6,836 nt of DNA from Oxalobacteraceae bacterium. Its GTDB lineage: Bacteria; Pseudomonadota; Gammaproteobacteria; Burkholderiales; Burkholderiaceae_D. The stretch covers positions 1 to 6,836 of the forward strand of contig CANGFL010000069.1 of the NCBI GenBank assembly GCA_947453015.1, in the 5' to 3' direction. How positions within the stretch are numbered: the first letter of the stretch is position 1; every line of letters starts with the position of its first letter. This document shows, piece by piece, positions 1 to 6,836 of the stretch. The notes beneath the pieces are model-generated. The model worked only from the letters and a program-made list of their open reading frames with translations. It was not told where the DNA came from and searched no databases. Position numbers and translations under genes: made by a program.

Positions 1-3000
1 TCCAGCATGCGCCCTGCATCGTTAATCTCCATTTCATACATCATCGTGGAGAGACTATCTGTTGCAAACACTTGCCACTTGCCGGTGGCACGCAATGTCG
101 CATCAGGATTGACGATGACGAGCTTACTAATACGCCATTCTCTGCCTGGGCCCAAGCCGGCATTGGTTGCACTTAACTCAAGCCGACCTAGCGACATACC
201 TCTGAGCTGAAAATTATCAGCAACCACATCGAGACCAGGTAATTCACGCGAGGTTTTTTTACCGCTCAACAGTTCTGTTACCTCAGATGCATCCGACTGA
301 GGAATAATCAGCGACGTAAAATTAGCTGTGAATTTTCCTGCGCCACGCTCAAACCAAGGGTCATCCCAACTTGCGTGGCCATTCGCCTGATCGGAATGAA
401 TATTGAATTGCCAGCCATCACGTTGACGTGATGCACCCAATACGGCATTAGTGAGAATCCGATTCGCCAATATCAACTCATTGCTACGAATACCTATCAT
501 GTCAGGCGCAACAAAACTGTTGTAATCCATAGAGCCAGCGCTGCTCTCTGTGCTACCTGTTTGATCGCCCGTTAAAAGAGTAATAGTCGAACGCCAAGCA
601 TCAATATCGACTGACGGTAAATTAATGTTGATACCCACACCACTCTCTGGTTGCGGAGGTGGCAAATTCACACCAATACCACCACGCGCAAGCTTCCAAG
701 GTGCATTACGGGCATTGATTCGCTGGCGCACATAACGCGCTGCCATGCTTTTACCTAAATTGATTTTTATTTCTTCTTGCTGAATTGTGGGATCCGGCGA
801 GTTCAGCGGCGTCAATGCAAATTTCAATGGCAGAGCGTCGCCCATGTTCTTAACTAGTGGCGCAGGAAGATCTAACACTACACCGACCAAGGATGAATCG
901 ATGGTTAACTCTGGTCGCTGATTTTTTATCCGTAACGCTGCAGAGTAACGCGTACTACCCGATATTTTTTTGGTTAGCTTGCGTACGCTGGGAACATTTA
1001 AACCCCGCGCTATACCATCGACTGTCACGGAGCCATCTAATCGAGTTTGTACTGTGCCGTCTTTCTGGGTACCTCCATTGACAACAACATTCCCACCTAA
1101 GAATCCACCCTGAACACCATTAATCTGAAACCCATGATCTGAGAATGACAATTCACCGCTAGTGTTTTGTATGCTGGGTAAGGAACGCCATAGCTGAACT
1201 TCATTTCCTTGAAAACGCAGAGTACCCTGAACAGTCGGCTGCAAACCTGCTGTTAACGGCACTTGCAATTGCAAGGCTACTCGCGCATTACCTGTCGCCC
1301 TCGTTTCCTCAGTGATGTTCTCGATCCAGCCAGCAATCGGCGTAGTGTTAACGACGTTAAGCATGGACTGAAGCGAACCATTTGCACTTCCATTCAAATC
1401 TAAAACAGCCCGAGGAGATACGTAATCCGGGATAACTGCATCAACGGCTGAAATTTGTACGCCTGCTATGCGAGCACTGTCGGCGTGAACTTGTATGCGG
1501 GCTTGGTCTAATGCGAGCGACCCTTTAATGTTTTCAATGGGGGTCCAGAGTGGCGTTCGTTTATCTTGTGCGAATTCAAATGGCGCAGGATTCAACGTAG
1601 CGTCATTAATACGCGCATTAATTTTGAAGACGCCGGTTGATTTCTCACCCGAGCGTTTCGACTGAAATGGAAATTTGTCTAACTCACCCTTAACAGCTAG
1701 CTGAACATCTTGGGCTTGACCATCCAATAACGCACGACTAATCCAATCGCGCGTTAGCTGAGGTATACCTGCCGGTAAAAATCCACCAACGCGAGTTAGC
1801 TCCAGTGAGGGAATATGTAACCGTATATCAATTTCGCCCAGCTTACTTTTATTAAATGGCAGTGGTAAGGAATGAGAGCCCTCGAGCGATCCTTTTATAC
1901 CCGTCTGAATAAACTGCATATTCGCAATTTTCATCATCAGGTGATTACGTTCTCGCAGCGACCAATTGGCATCCAAAACCAACTCTTCGAACGACAATGT
2001 CGGGTTATTCAAAATCTCTGACACATAAAAAACGACACCCTTACCACTTAGCTTGGCGGTACCGCCGTCCTGAGTTGCATCGATTTCGCCTGACAGTCCT
2101 TCAAAACCTGGCACGGCACTGCGTGCTTCTACATTAGGCGCCGCCGCTCGTTCAGATTGCGGACGTAATGCTAAACCTGCGAATTTTCCACTCAATCGAT
2201 ATTTTCCTGCACCAGGAAGGTTGCCATCCCAGCTAGCAAGAAAATCATGTAGCTGCCCACGCGGTGCAAAATCTGCCAACATCTGTCGCTCAGTTAAGGA
2301 CAATGGCAAATGGCCGGCTAAACGCGATAAGGCTTCTAGGTCTAGTTCAGTAATTTGTAATTCATGATGTTCGTCGCGACCATCACGCGAAGCGGTATAA
2401 AAATGGTGAGCCGTAGTTGATGGCAGAACTTGACCTTGATCGGTGCGAAGCGAAAAATTCGATAAGGTAATTGCGTGCCCATGTGCGCCAAAAGAAAATA
2501 TTTTTTGCTTTAATCCAGAGGCCACTTCACCCGCTGATACTCGACCACTAACTGCCACTAATTTAAGTGGATCGAGCTCATCACTCAATTGCACCGACAG
2601 ATTTTCCAGATCAAGATCTGCCGTGACGTTAACAATAATGCGATGATCAAATCGCAGCCATGAACGAATAGCACCTGTGCCGCCGGCTACTTTGTAAGGC
2701 CAGGTAACGTAAGGCTTCCAAGCTTCGAGATTAGTATTGCGCCAATCAACAAACAACTCACCCACCCATTGATTGACATCTGACGCATGCGCTGCAAAGG
2801 CGGGATGCTTGAATTCGGCCCTCACATCAATCGGTGCTGCTAACTCTTCTGGAGGCGTAGCATTCAATACTGCTCGGTGTGTGAGCCATTGATTTTGAAG
2901 CACGAAACTCACACGGCTCAAAGTGAGATCAGGCGCATCTCTTAAGGCATCACGCCAGCGTATCCAGCCATCACGAATAACCATTTGATGCTGAGCCAAT

Positions 3001-3536
3001 AACCAATCGACTCCACTTCCCTGCCCCTGTTTTTCAACATCAATCGCGATGCCGCCAACAAAAATTTTACCTTCCTTATTTCGCTCGATTTCCAAATCGG
3101 GACGAAGTATTTCCAATTGATCCAACCGCAGTTGTGCTGTTACTGCTGACCACCACGACACTGTTGCAGATACGCTAGGCAAGATCAGTGCGCGCTCGCC
3201 TTGCTGGTTGTAGATAATTAAATTGTCTAATTGAAGACGCGGATTCAGACCACTCCAGTCAGCGCGAATGGCGTTGATAGTGACTGGCCTGCTAATGAAA
3301 TGACTGGCTAGCTGTTCGACCTCAGGCTTGTAGTGATCGATATTAGGAAGAATAAGATAGCGTAATGATAGAAATACCGCACAAAAAGCGAAATAAAAAA
3401 TGACAAGCGCTATCAACAACCAACCGAGCGCGTGATGCGTGATGCGGTTTGCTGATTCATAGCTCGCTGACAGTGCGCGCCACCCGGCGGCCAATACGCG
3501 CGTAATTGAGTTGTTAGATTGTGGATCGCTCGACAT
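1..3536 (-). CDS. yhdP: YhdP/TIGR02099-family AsmA-like envelope protein, C-terminus cut off by the window edge
   Basis: Seen: one uninterrupted minus-strand frame from ATG at 3536-3534 to the left edge, giving 1178 complete codons with no stop. The first ~37 residues are polar and cytoplasmic-looking. One membrane segment follows at about residues 38-60 (GWLLIALVIFYFAF core), then a long periplasmic-type body rich in short beta-strand patterns. Family landmarks are LPAGIP...TRDW (residues ~587-598) followed by GELDKFPF (~617-624), typical of the DUF3971/TIGR02099 region, and DAGRML at the truncated end, just before the usual AsmA-like C-terminal domain. Known: E. coli YhdP is anchored in the inner membrane and, with TamB and YdbH, takes part in moving phospholipids to the outer membrane. 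E. coli YhdP is roughly 1270 residues, so perhaps 100-200 residues are missing here. The start is firm: an in-frame TAA lies upstream (3563-3561) with no other good start between. It is divergent from glnE. Transport function is inferred from the family. Confidence 0.9.
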   Translation of the reverse strand, partial: MSSDPQSNNSITRVLAAGWRALSASYESANRITHHALGWLLIALVIFYFAFCAVFLSLRYLILPNIDHYKPEVEQLASHFISRPVTINAIRADWSGLNPRLQLDNLIIYNQQGERALILPSVSATVSWWSAVTAQLRLDQLEILRPDLEIERNKEGKIFVGGIAIDVEKQGQGSGVDWLLAQHQMVIRDGWIRWRDALRDAPDLTLSRVSFVLQNQWLTHRAVLNATPPEELAAPIDVRAEFKHPAFAAHASDVNQWVGELFVDWRNTNLEAWKPYVTWPYKVAGGTGAIRSWLRFDHRIIVNVTADLDLENLSVQLSDELDPLKLVAVSGRVSAGEVASGLKQKIFSFGAHGHAITLSNFSLRTDQGQVLPSTTAHHFYTASRDGRDEHHELQITELDLEALSRLAGHLPLSLTERQMLADFAPRGQLHDFLASWDGNLPGAGKYRLSGKFAGLALRPQSERAAAPNVEARSAVPGFEGLSGEIDATQDGGTAKLSGKGVVFYVSEILNNPTLSFEELVLDANWSLRERNHLMMKIANMQFIQTGIKGSLEGSHSLPLPFNKSKLGEIDIRLHIPSLELTRVGGFLPAGIPQLTRDWISRALLDGQAQDVQLAVKGELDKFPFQSKRSGEKSTGVFKINARINDATLNPAPFEFAQDKRTPLWTPIENIKGSLALDQARIQVHADSARIAGVQISAVDAVIPDYVSPRAVLDLNGSANGSLQSMLNVVNTTPIAGWIENITEETRATGNARVALQLQVPLTAGLQPTVQGTLRFQGNEVQLWRSLPSIQNTSGELSFSDHGFQINGVQGGFLGGNVVVNGGTQKDGTVQTRLDGSVTVDGIARGLNVPSVRKLTKKISGSTRYSAALRIKNQRPELTIDSSLVGVVLDLPAPLVKNMGDALPLKFALTPLNSPDPTIQQEEIKINLGKSMAARYVRQRINARNAPWKLARGGIGVNLPPPQPESGVGININLPSVDIDAWRSTITLLTGDQTGSTESSAGSMDYNSFVAPDMIGIRSNELILANRILTNAVLGASRQRDGWQFNIHSDQANGHASWDDPWFERGAGKFTANFTSLIIPQSDASEVTELLSGKKTSRELPGLDVVADNFQLRGMSLGRLELSATNAGLGPGREWRISKLVIVNPDATLRATGKWQVFATDSLSTMMYEMEINDAGRML

Positions 3537-3639
3537 CGGTCGTACAGCTTCCTTGCTTCGTTAGTATCATAGTATTACATCGAGCTTACCGGCCCTCTTG
3601 CCGACGACGCAAACTCTAGCCAAATTACCTGACAACATA
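3537..3639. promoter_or_regulatory. Divergent intergenic region between the yhdP-type gene and glnE
   Basis: Both genes are transcribed away from this stretch of about 100 bases, so it should carry a promoter for each. The only AT-rich core is at about 3561-3580. On the minus strand it offers TATGAT (3571-3566) and TACTAT (3574-3569) as possible -10 boxes for yhdP. On the plus strand it offers TATCAT (3565-3570) and TAGTAT (3570-3575) for glnE. None has a convincing -35 box at 16-18 bases, so the exact promoters cannot be called. Overlapping -10 elements would imply that the two genes compete for polymerase, but that is inference. I see no clear NtrC or sigma-54 site. Confidence 0.4.
3548..3554 (-). 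promoter_or_regulatory. Shine-Dalgarno site of the yhdP-type gene
   Basis: Read on the minus strand this is AAGGAAG, a good purine-rich match to the anti-Shine-Dalgarno sequence. It lies 11 bases before the ATG at 3536, slightly longer than ideal. Together with the in-frame stop just upstream it fixes that start codon. Confidence 0.55.
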
Positions 3640-6378
3640 ATGACCCTACCATCGCCCCTAAATATCGTGAATAGCTCACGCTTCCTGCAGCGATGGCTGG
3701 CTGCCAAGCCGACTCATGCCCCGGCATTAGAACAACTGGCTGAATTATCGCTTGACCAGCTTGATTTTGGGCAGCTGCTTAGCGAGCAGCAGCAAAATAA
3801 TGTGTCTTTGCCCGCGGCCATGCGTCAGCTGCGTAATTTATTGGTGGCGGCCATTGTCCAGCGCGACATCAGCGGAAAAGCCAGTCTGAACGAAGTTTTA
3901 TCTGCGATATCAGGTTTTGCTGAGTTCGCGATTCGCTCCCACCTTGACGATTTATATCAACAACTGTGTGTCAAACACGGCATACCCACGGGCGAAGAGT
4001 CTGGCCAAGCACAGCACATGATGGTAATCGGCATGGGTAAGTTGGGTGGCTGGGAACTAAATGTGTCGTCTGACATCGATTTGATTTTTATCTATCCCGA
4101 AGAGGGAGAGACCGTCACAACAGAAGCTGAGCAACGCTCGCTGTCGAATCACGAATTCTTCATCAGACTTGGTAAACGATTGATTGCTGATCTAGCTGAA
4201 GTGACTGAAGATGGATTTAGCTTCCGAGTTGATATGGCTTTACGACCGAACGGGGGCTCAGGTCCGCTGGCAGCCAGCTTGAGTATGTTGGAACACTATC
4301 TGATGGTTCAGGGACGTGAGTGGGAACGTTACGCTTGGGTTAAAGCGCGCGCAGTGACGGGGCGTAGCGAGGATATCGTCGCGCTTGACGCCATCGTTCG
4401 GCCTTTTGTTTATCGCCGCTATTTAGATTTCGGCTCTATCGATGCGCTGCGCAGCATGCATGCACAAATTCGAGCCGACGTGATTAGGCAAGAAACACGT
4501 CATCCGGAACGAGCTGTTAACGTCAAGCTCGGACGCGGCGGTATACGTGAAATCGAATTTCTTGCGCAGGTATTTCAGCTCATACGCGGAGGGCGTGATC
4601 CCGAGTTACGCGATCGCTCTACTCGCAAAACGCTACAGACCTTATCAGAGCGAAAGCTGTTATCTCCGTCCACTATCGAGCATTTAGCCGACGATTACGC
4701 ATTTCTGCGAAATATAGAACATCGCATCCAATATCTGGACGATGCACAAACTCATGTACTGCCTGCCTCAGCAGAAGATCAACTCATTATCGCCAACATG
4801 GCTGGCTTTTCTGATGTAGCGGCGTTGGCGTCAGAGCTTGATAAACGGCAAGCCCGTGTTGCTGCTCAATTTGACATTATCTTTGTTGAAAAAAATTCTA
4901 CTCAATCACTCGATAACGCAGCCGACTTAACTGCCTCTTTCCCAATTTTCGACGATATTGATCCGGAAAGACTGTCAAATCATCTAGCCTCGATAGGATT
5001 TGATGAGCCTGCACTTTCTGCAAAAAACTTACTCACATCGTGGAACTCAACTCGTGTTCGATCGCTGTCTGAACAACGCCGCGCTCAGCTACATACCTTG
5101 ATGAGAGCCGCATTACCCATCATCGCCGAGCAGAGCGGATCACATTCCAGCACTTTGTATCGGCTAATCGATTTTTTTGAAACCATCGCTCGTCGATCAG
5201 CGTATCTCTCTCTACTGACTGAATATCCCCATACGCTTAAGCGATTGATACGCATGATGGCTGCCAGCGAATGGGCTGCAAAATATCTTACTCGTCATCC
5301 CGTACTGTTGGATGAATTACTCGACGATGAAAGTTTGCAAGCCGAGCCCGATTGGAAGGAGTTTTCGAGCGAGTGTCGCAGACAAGTGGCTGCTTTTAGC
5401 GGTGATACAGAACGGCAAATGGATGTCTTACGTGAACAGCACCATGCTCAGCTCTTTCGCTTACTGGCGAAAGATATCGATGGCTTATTGAGTATTGAAC
5501 GATTGGCAGATTATTTATCTGCGCTAGCTGATGTATTAATTGAAATCGTGTTGGAGACCGTCTGGAAAAGTTTACCGACTCAGCACAAAGGAAGCCCTCA
5601 GTTCGCTGTTATCGCGTATGGAAAATTAGGCGGTAAAGAATTAGGCTATGCCTCAGATTTAGACGTTATTTTCTTGTATGAAGATGATGATCCCGACGCA
5701 CCTGCTCTTTATGCACGACTGGCACAACGCTTTATCACCTGGATGACCAGCCACACCTCCGCAGGGATTTTGTTTGATGTGGATATTGCATTACGCCCCG
5801 ATGGAGCTAGCGGCCTTTTGGTTTCATCGTTTACTGCATTCGAAAAATATCAACGCGAATCGGCGTGGGTATGGGAACACCAGGCATTAACCCGAGCCCG
5901 ATTCTGTGCAGGCGATGCTGCAATAGGCGCTCGCTTTGAGACTCTCCGAGCTGAATTGCTGAAGATGCCGCGCGATAAAACCGAATTGACTCATGAAGTA
6001 CTCAGTATGCGGCAGCGCATGCATGATGCCCACCCGAATCAATCTGACTTATTTGACTTAAAACATGATTCGGGAGGAATGATTGATATTGAATTTATCG
6101 TTCAATACCTAATACTTCGATATGCCACGCACTATCCACAGCTCACTGCCGACATAGGCAATATCGCGCTGTTGAAATTGCTCGGGGAATTACAGTTAAT
6201 CGACGCATCGCTGGCCGAAACTGCTGCCAACGCCTATCGTGATTTTCGAAAACTGCAGCATCAACTTCGATTAAAAGGCGCAGATAAAGCGCGTGTTGAA
6301 CTATCTCCTACCGTGGTGTCACAGCGCAACGCTGTTAATCAACTTTGGCGTGAAGCAATACAACAACCACCTAAATAA
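3640..6378 (+). CDS. glnE: Bifunctional glutamine synthetase adenylyltransferase / adenylyl-removing enzyme GlnE
   Basis: Known role: a cytoplasmic enzyme that adds AMP to, or removes it from, a tyrosine of glutamine synthetase in response to glutamine and PII (GlnB) status. The N-terminal half deadenylylates and the C-terminal half adenylylates. Seen (numbered from ATG 3640, 912 residues; E. coli GlnE has 946): first nucleotidyltransferase domain with GMGKLGG (131-137), SSDID (Asp145 and Asp147) and VDMALRP (Asp198), followed by KLGRGGIREIEF (296-307). The second domain repeats this layout with YGKLGGKELGYASDLD (Asp673 and Asp675), VDIALRP (Asp715) and FDLKHDSGGMIDIEF (from 805). All metal-binding aspartates are present, so both activities are probably intact. 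Start: TTG at 3598 would add 14 residues. Neither start has a clear Shine-Dalgarno site, and I prefer the ATG because TTG starts are rare. The stop is TAA. ilvE, which follows glnE in some pseudomonads, is absent here. Confidence 0.95.
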   Translation: MTLPSPLNIVNSSRFLQRWLAAKPTHAPALEQLAELSLDQLDFGQLLSEQQQNNVSLPAAMRQLRNLLVAAIVQRDISGKASLNEVLSAISGFAEFAIRSHLDDLYQQLCVKHGIPTGEESGQAQHMMVIGMGKLGGWELNVSSDIDLIFIYPEEGETVTTEAEQRSLSNHEFFIRLGKRLIADLAEVTEDGFSFRVDMALRPNGGSGPLAASLSMLEHYLMVQGREWERYAWVKARAVTGRSEDIVALDAIVRPFVYRRYLDFGSIDALRSMHAQIRADVIRQETRHPERAVNVKLGRGGIREIEFLAQVFQLIRGGRDPELRDRSTRKTLQTLSERKLLSPSTIEHLADDYAFLRNIEHRIQYLDDAQTHVLPASAEDQLIIANMAGFSDVAALASELDKRQARVAAQFDIIFVEKNSTQSLDNAADLTASFPIFDDIDPERLSNHLASIGFDEPALSAKNLLTSWNSTRVRSLSEQRRAQLHTLMRAALPIIAEQSGSHSSTLYRLIDFFETIARRSAYLSLLTEYPHTLKRLIRMMAASEWAAKYLTRHPVLLDELLDDESLQAEPDWKEFSSECRRQVAAFSGDTERQMDVLREQHHAQLFRLLAKDIDGLLSIERLADYLSALADVLIEIVLETVWKSLPTQHKGSPQFAVIAYGKLGGKELGYASDLDVIFLYEDDDPDAPALYARLAQRFITWMTSHTSAGILFDVDIALRPDGASGLLVSSFTAFEKYQRESAWVWEHQALTRARFCAGDAAIGARFETLRAELLKMPRDKTELTHEVLSMRQRMHDAHPNQSDLFDLKHDSGGMIDIEFIVQYLILRYATHYPQLTADIGNIALLKLLGELQLIDASLAETAANAYRDFRKLQHQLRLKGADKARVELSPTVVSQRNAVNQLWREAIQQPPK

Positions 6379-6406
6379 TTTTTTCATTGAAGGACCGATG
6401 GGTTCT

Positions 6407-6424
6407 CGTTGTAGACAGACAACG
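6407..6424. repeat. Short perfect inverted repeat between glnE and the CsgG-like gene
   Basis: CGTTGT (6407-6412) and ACAACG (6419-6424) are perfect 6-base inverted repeats around a 6-base spacer. The repeat lies 28 bases after the glnE stop and ends 5 bases before the -35 box of the downstream promoter. No T-run follows it, so it is not a standard intrinsic terminator. It could be a weak hairpin at the end of the glnE mRNA or a small operator, but a repeat this short can also arise by chance. Confidence 0.3.
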
Positions 6425-6429
6425 CAAGC

Positions 6430-6458
6430 ATGACAGTGACAATAATTATTTTTATAAT
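6430..6458 (+). promoter_or_regulatory. Sigma-70-type promoter for the CsgG-family lipoprotein gene
   Basis: A -35 box ATGACA (6430-6435, five of six consensus bases) and a perfect -10 box TATAAT (6453-6458) are separated by exactly 17 bases of AT-rich spacer. Transcription would start at about 6465, leaving a leader of about 45 bases before the ATG at 6511. This is the best promoter in the window. It indicates that the lipoprotein gene is expressed independently of glnE. Confidence 0.75.
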
Positions 6459-6499
6459 AACTTGTTCCTGCTGAAAAATTTCTATCCTTCCTTATCTCT

Positions 6500-6504
6500 G
6501 AAAG
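6500..6504 (+). promoter_or_regulatory. Weak Shine-Dalgarno site of the CsgG-like gene
   Basis: GAAAG lies 6 bases before the ATG at 6511. It is only a partial match to the ribosome-binding consensus. The start is supported more strongly by the well-formed lipoprotein signal peptide that begins there. Confidence 0.35.
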
Positions 6505-6510
6505 TCGACG

Positions 6511-6836
6511 ATGCTGATCACTCACTTTAAACGCTTGCTAGTCATGATGCCGATCATTTTTTTAGTTAGTTGTGCTACTGAAACTTCAACAACGGTCGCG
6601 CCTAAACAAGTCACATCCGCCGCTACTCCTTACAGCGGACCCAAAAATCCTATTTCCGTAGGTAAATTCGACAATCGATCCACCTTCCTTCGTGGCCTAT
6701 TTTCGGATGGTGTCGACCGCCTTGGTTCTCAAGCAAAAACTATCTTGGTCACCCACTTGCAGCAATCCAACCGATTTGTGGTTTTAGATCGTGAAAACAT
6801 GACTGAAATCCAGCAAGAGGCCAAATTACGTAATAA
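6511..6836 (+). CDS. CsgG/HfaB-family outer-membrane lipoprotein, C-terminus cut off by the window edge
   Basis: Seen: 108 complete codons from ATG 6511, still open at the right edge. The N-terminus is a lipoprotein signal peptide: Lys7-Arg8, a hydrophobic stretch at 9-19, and lipobox LVSC (18-21) with Cys21 as the lipidated residue. Ala and Thr follow the cysteine, with no Asp at +2, which favours sorting to the outer membrane. A Thr/Ala/Pro-rich linker (~22-47) leads into the start of a CsgG-type domain: ISVGKFDNRS (48-57), LFSDGVDRLGSQAKTILVTHL (63-83), then NRFVVLDRENM (87-97). Known: E. coli CsgG forms the curli secretion pore, and HfaB helps secrete or anchor the Caulobacter holdfast. 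Many relatives are uncharacterised and sit in small lipoprotein operons without curli genes. Because only about the first third is visible, I assign the family and not curli secretion itself. It has its own promoter and starts 132 bases after glnE. Confidence 0.8.
   Translation, partial: MLITHFKRLLVMMPIIFLVSCATETSTTVAPKQVTSAATPYSGPKNPISVGKFDNRSTFLRGLFSDGVDRLGSQAKTILVTHLQQSNRFVVLDRENMTEIQQEAKLRN

Noticed and set aside
7..210. Short plus-strand open frame
   Set aside because: It lies wholly antisense to the continuous yhdP-type coding frame, has no ribosome-binding site and resembles no known protein.
857..1081. Plus-strand open frame of 74 codons with a hydrophobic stretch
   Set aside because: It is antisense to well-supported YhdP-family coding sequence. 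The apparent membrane-like segment comes from reading that sequence on the wrong strand, and there is no start signal.
2443..2646. Plus-strand open frame of 67 codons
   Set aside because: It is a shadow of the yhdP-type gene with no initiation signal or recognisable protein features.
1..3536. Possible frameshift or pseudogene in the yhdP-type gene, given its great length
   Set aside because: The minus-strand frame was checked at the start, near 2100-2160, 1665-1800, 1200-1260 and at the left edge. It stays in the same phase, with family landmarks in the expected order and no stop seen.
6379..6384. T-run just after the glnE stop as an intrinsic terminator
   Set aside because: No GC-rich stem precedes it; the upstream bases (6361-6378) form no plausible hairpin.
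6319..6525. Minus-strand open frame across the glnE end and the following intergenic region
   Set aside because: It overlaps the glnE 3' end, the strong plus-strand promoter and the start of the lipoprotein gene. The cysteine-rich product resembles nothing I know, and no promoter or ribosome-binding site supports it.

Overview
This looks like ordinary chromosomal housekeeping DNA from a Gram-negative proteobacterium, most likely a betaproteobacterium. Three things point there: a long AsmA-like inner-membrane-anchored protein of the YhdP type, a full-length two-domain GlnE, and an outer-membrane-type lipoprotein. The head-to-head pairing of glnE with a yhdP-type gene is an arrangement I associate with betaproteobacteria. 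The wording of the GlnE active-site motifs fits the same group. This placement rests on memory of gene order and motifs, not on a search.

Layout. Bases 1-3536 (minus strand) are the 5' part of a very large gene for a YhdP/TIGR02099-family AsmA-like protein. Its start is inside the window and its C-terminus runs off the left edge. Bases 3537-3639 are a short divergent intergenic region that must hold the start signals of both neighbours. Bases 3640-6378 (plus strand) encode GlnE, the bifunctional adenylyltransferase/adenylyl-removing enzyme of glutamine synthetase, complete and with both nucleotidyltransferase sites intact. An alternative TTG start lies at 3598. Bases 6379-6510 are an intergenic region with a near-consensus sigma-70 promoter. 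Bases 6511-6836 (plus strand) are the 5' end of a CsgG/HfaB-family lipoprotein gene, cut by the right edge.

The three genes do not form one pathway. YhdP-type proteins act in the envelope (phospholipid transport to the outer membrane), GlnE acts in the cytoplasm on nitrogen assimilation, and CsgG-family lipoproteins act at the outer membrane. The last gene has its own promoter, so it probably begins a separate transcription unit. I see no mobile element, CRISPR array, tRNA or rRNA, and no clear sign of a new multi-gene system. The most open question is what follows the CsgG-like gene beyond the right edge.
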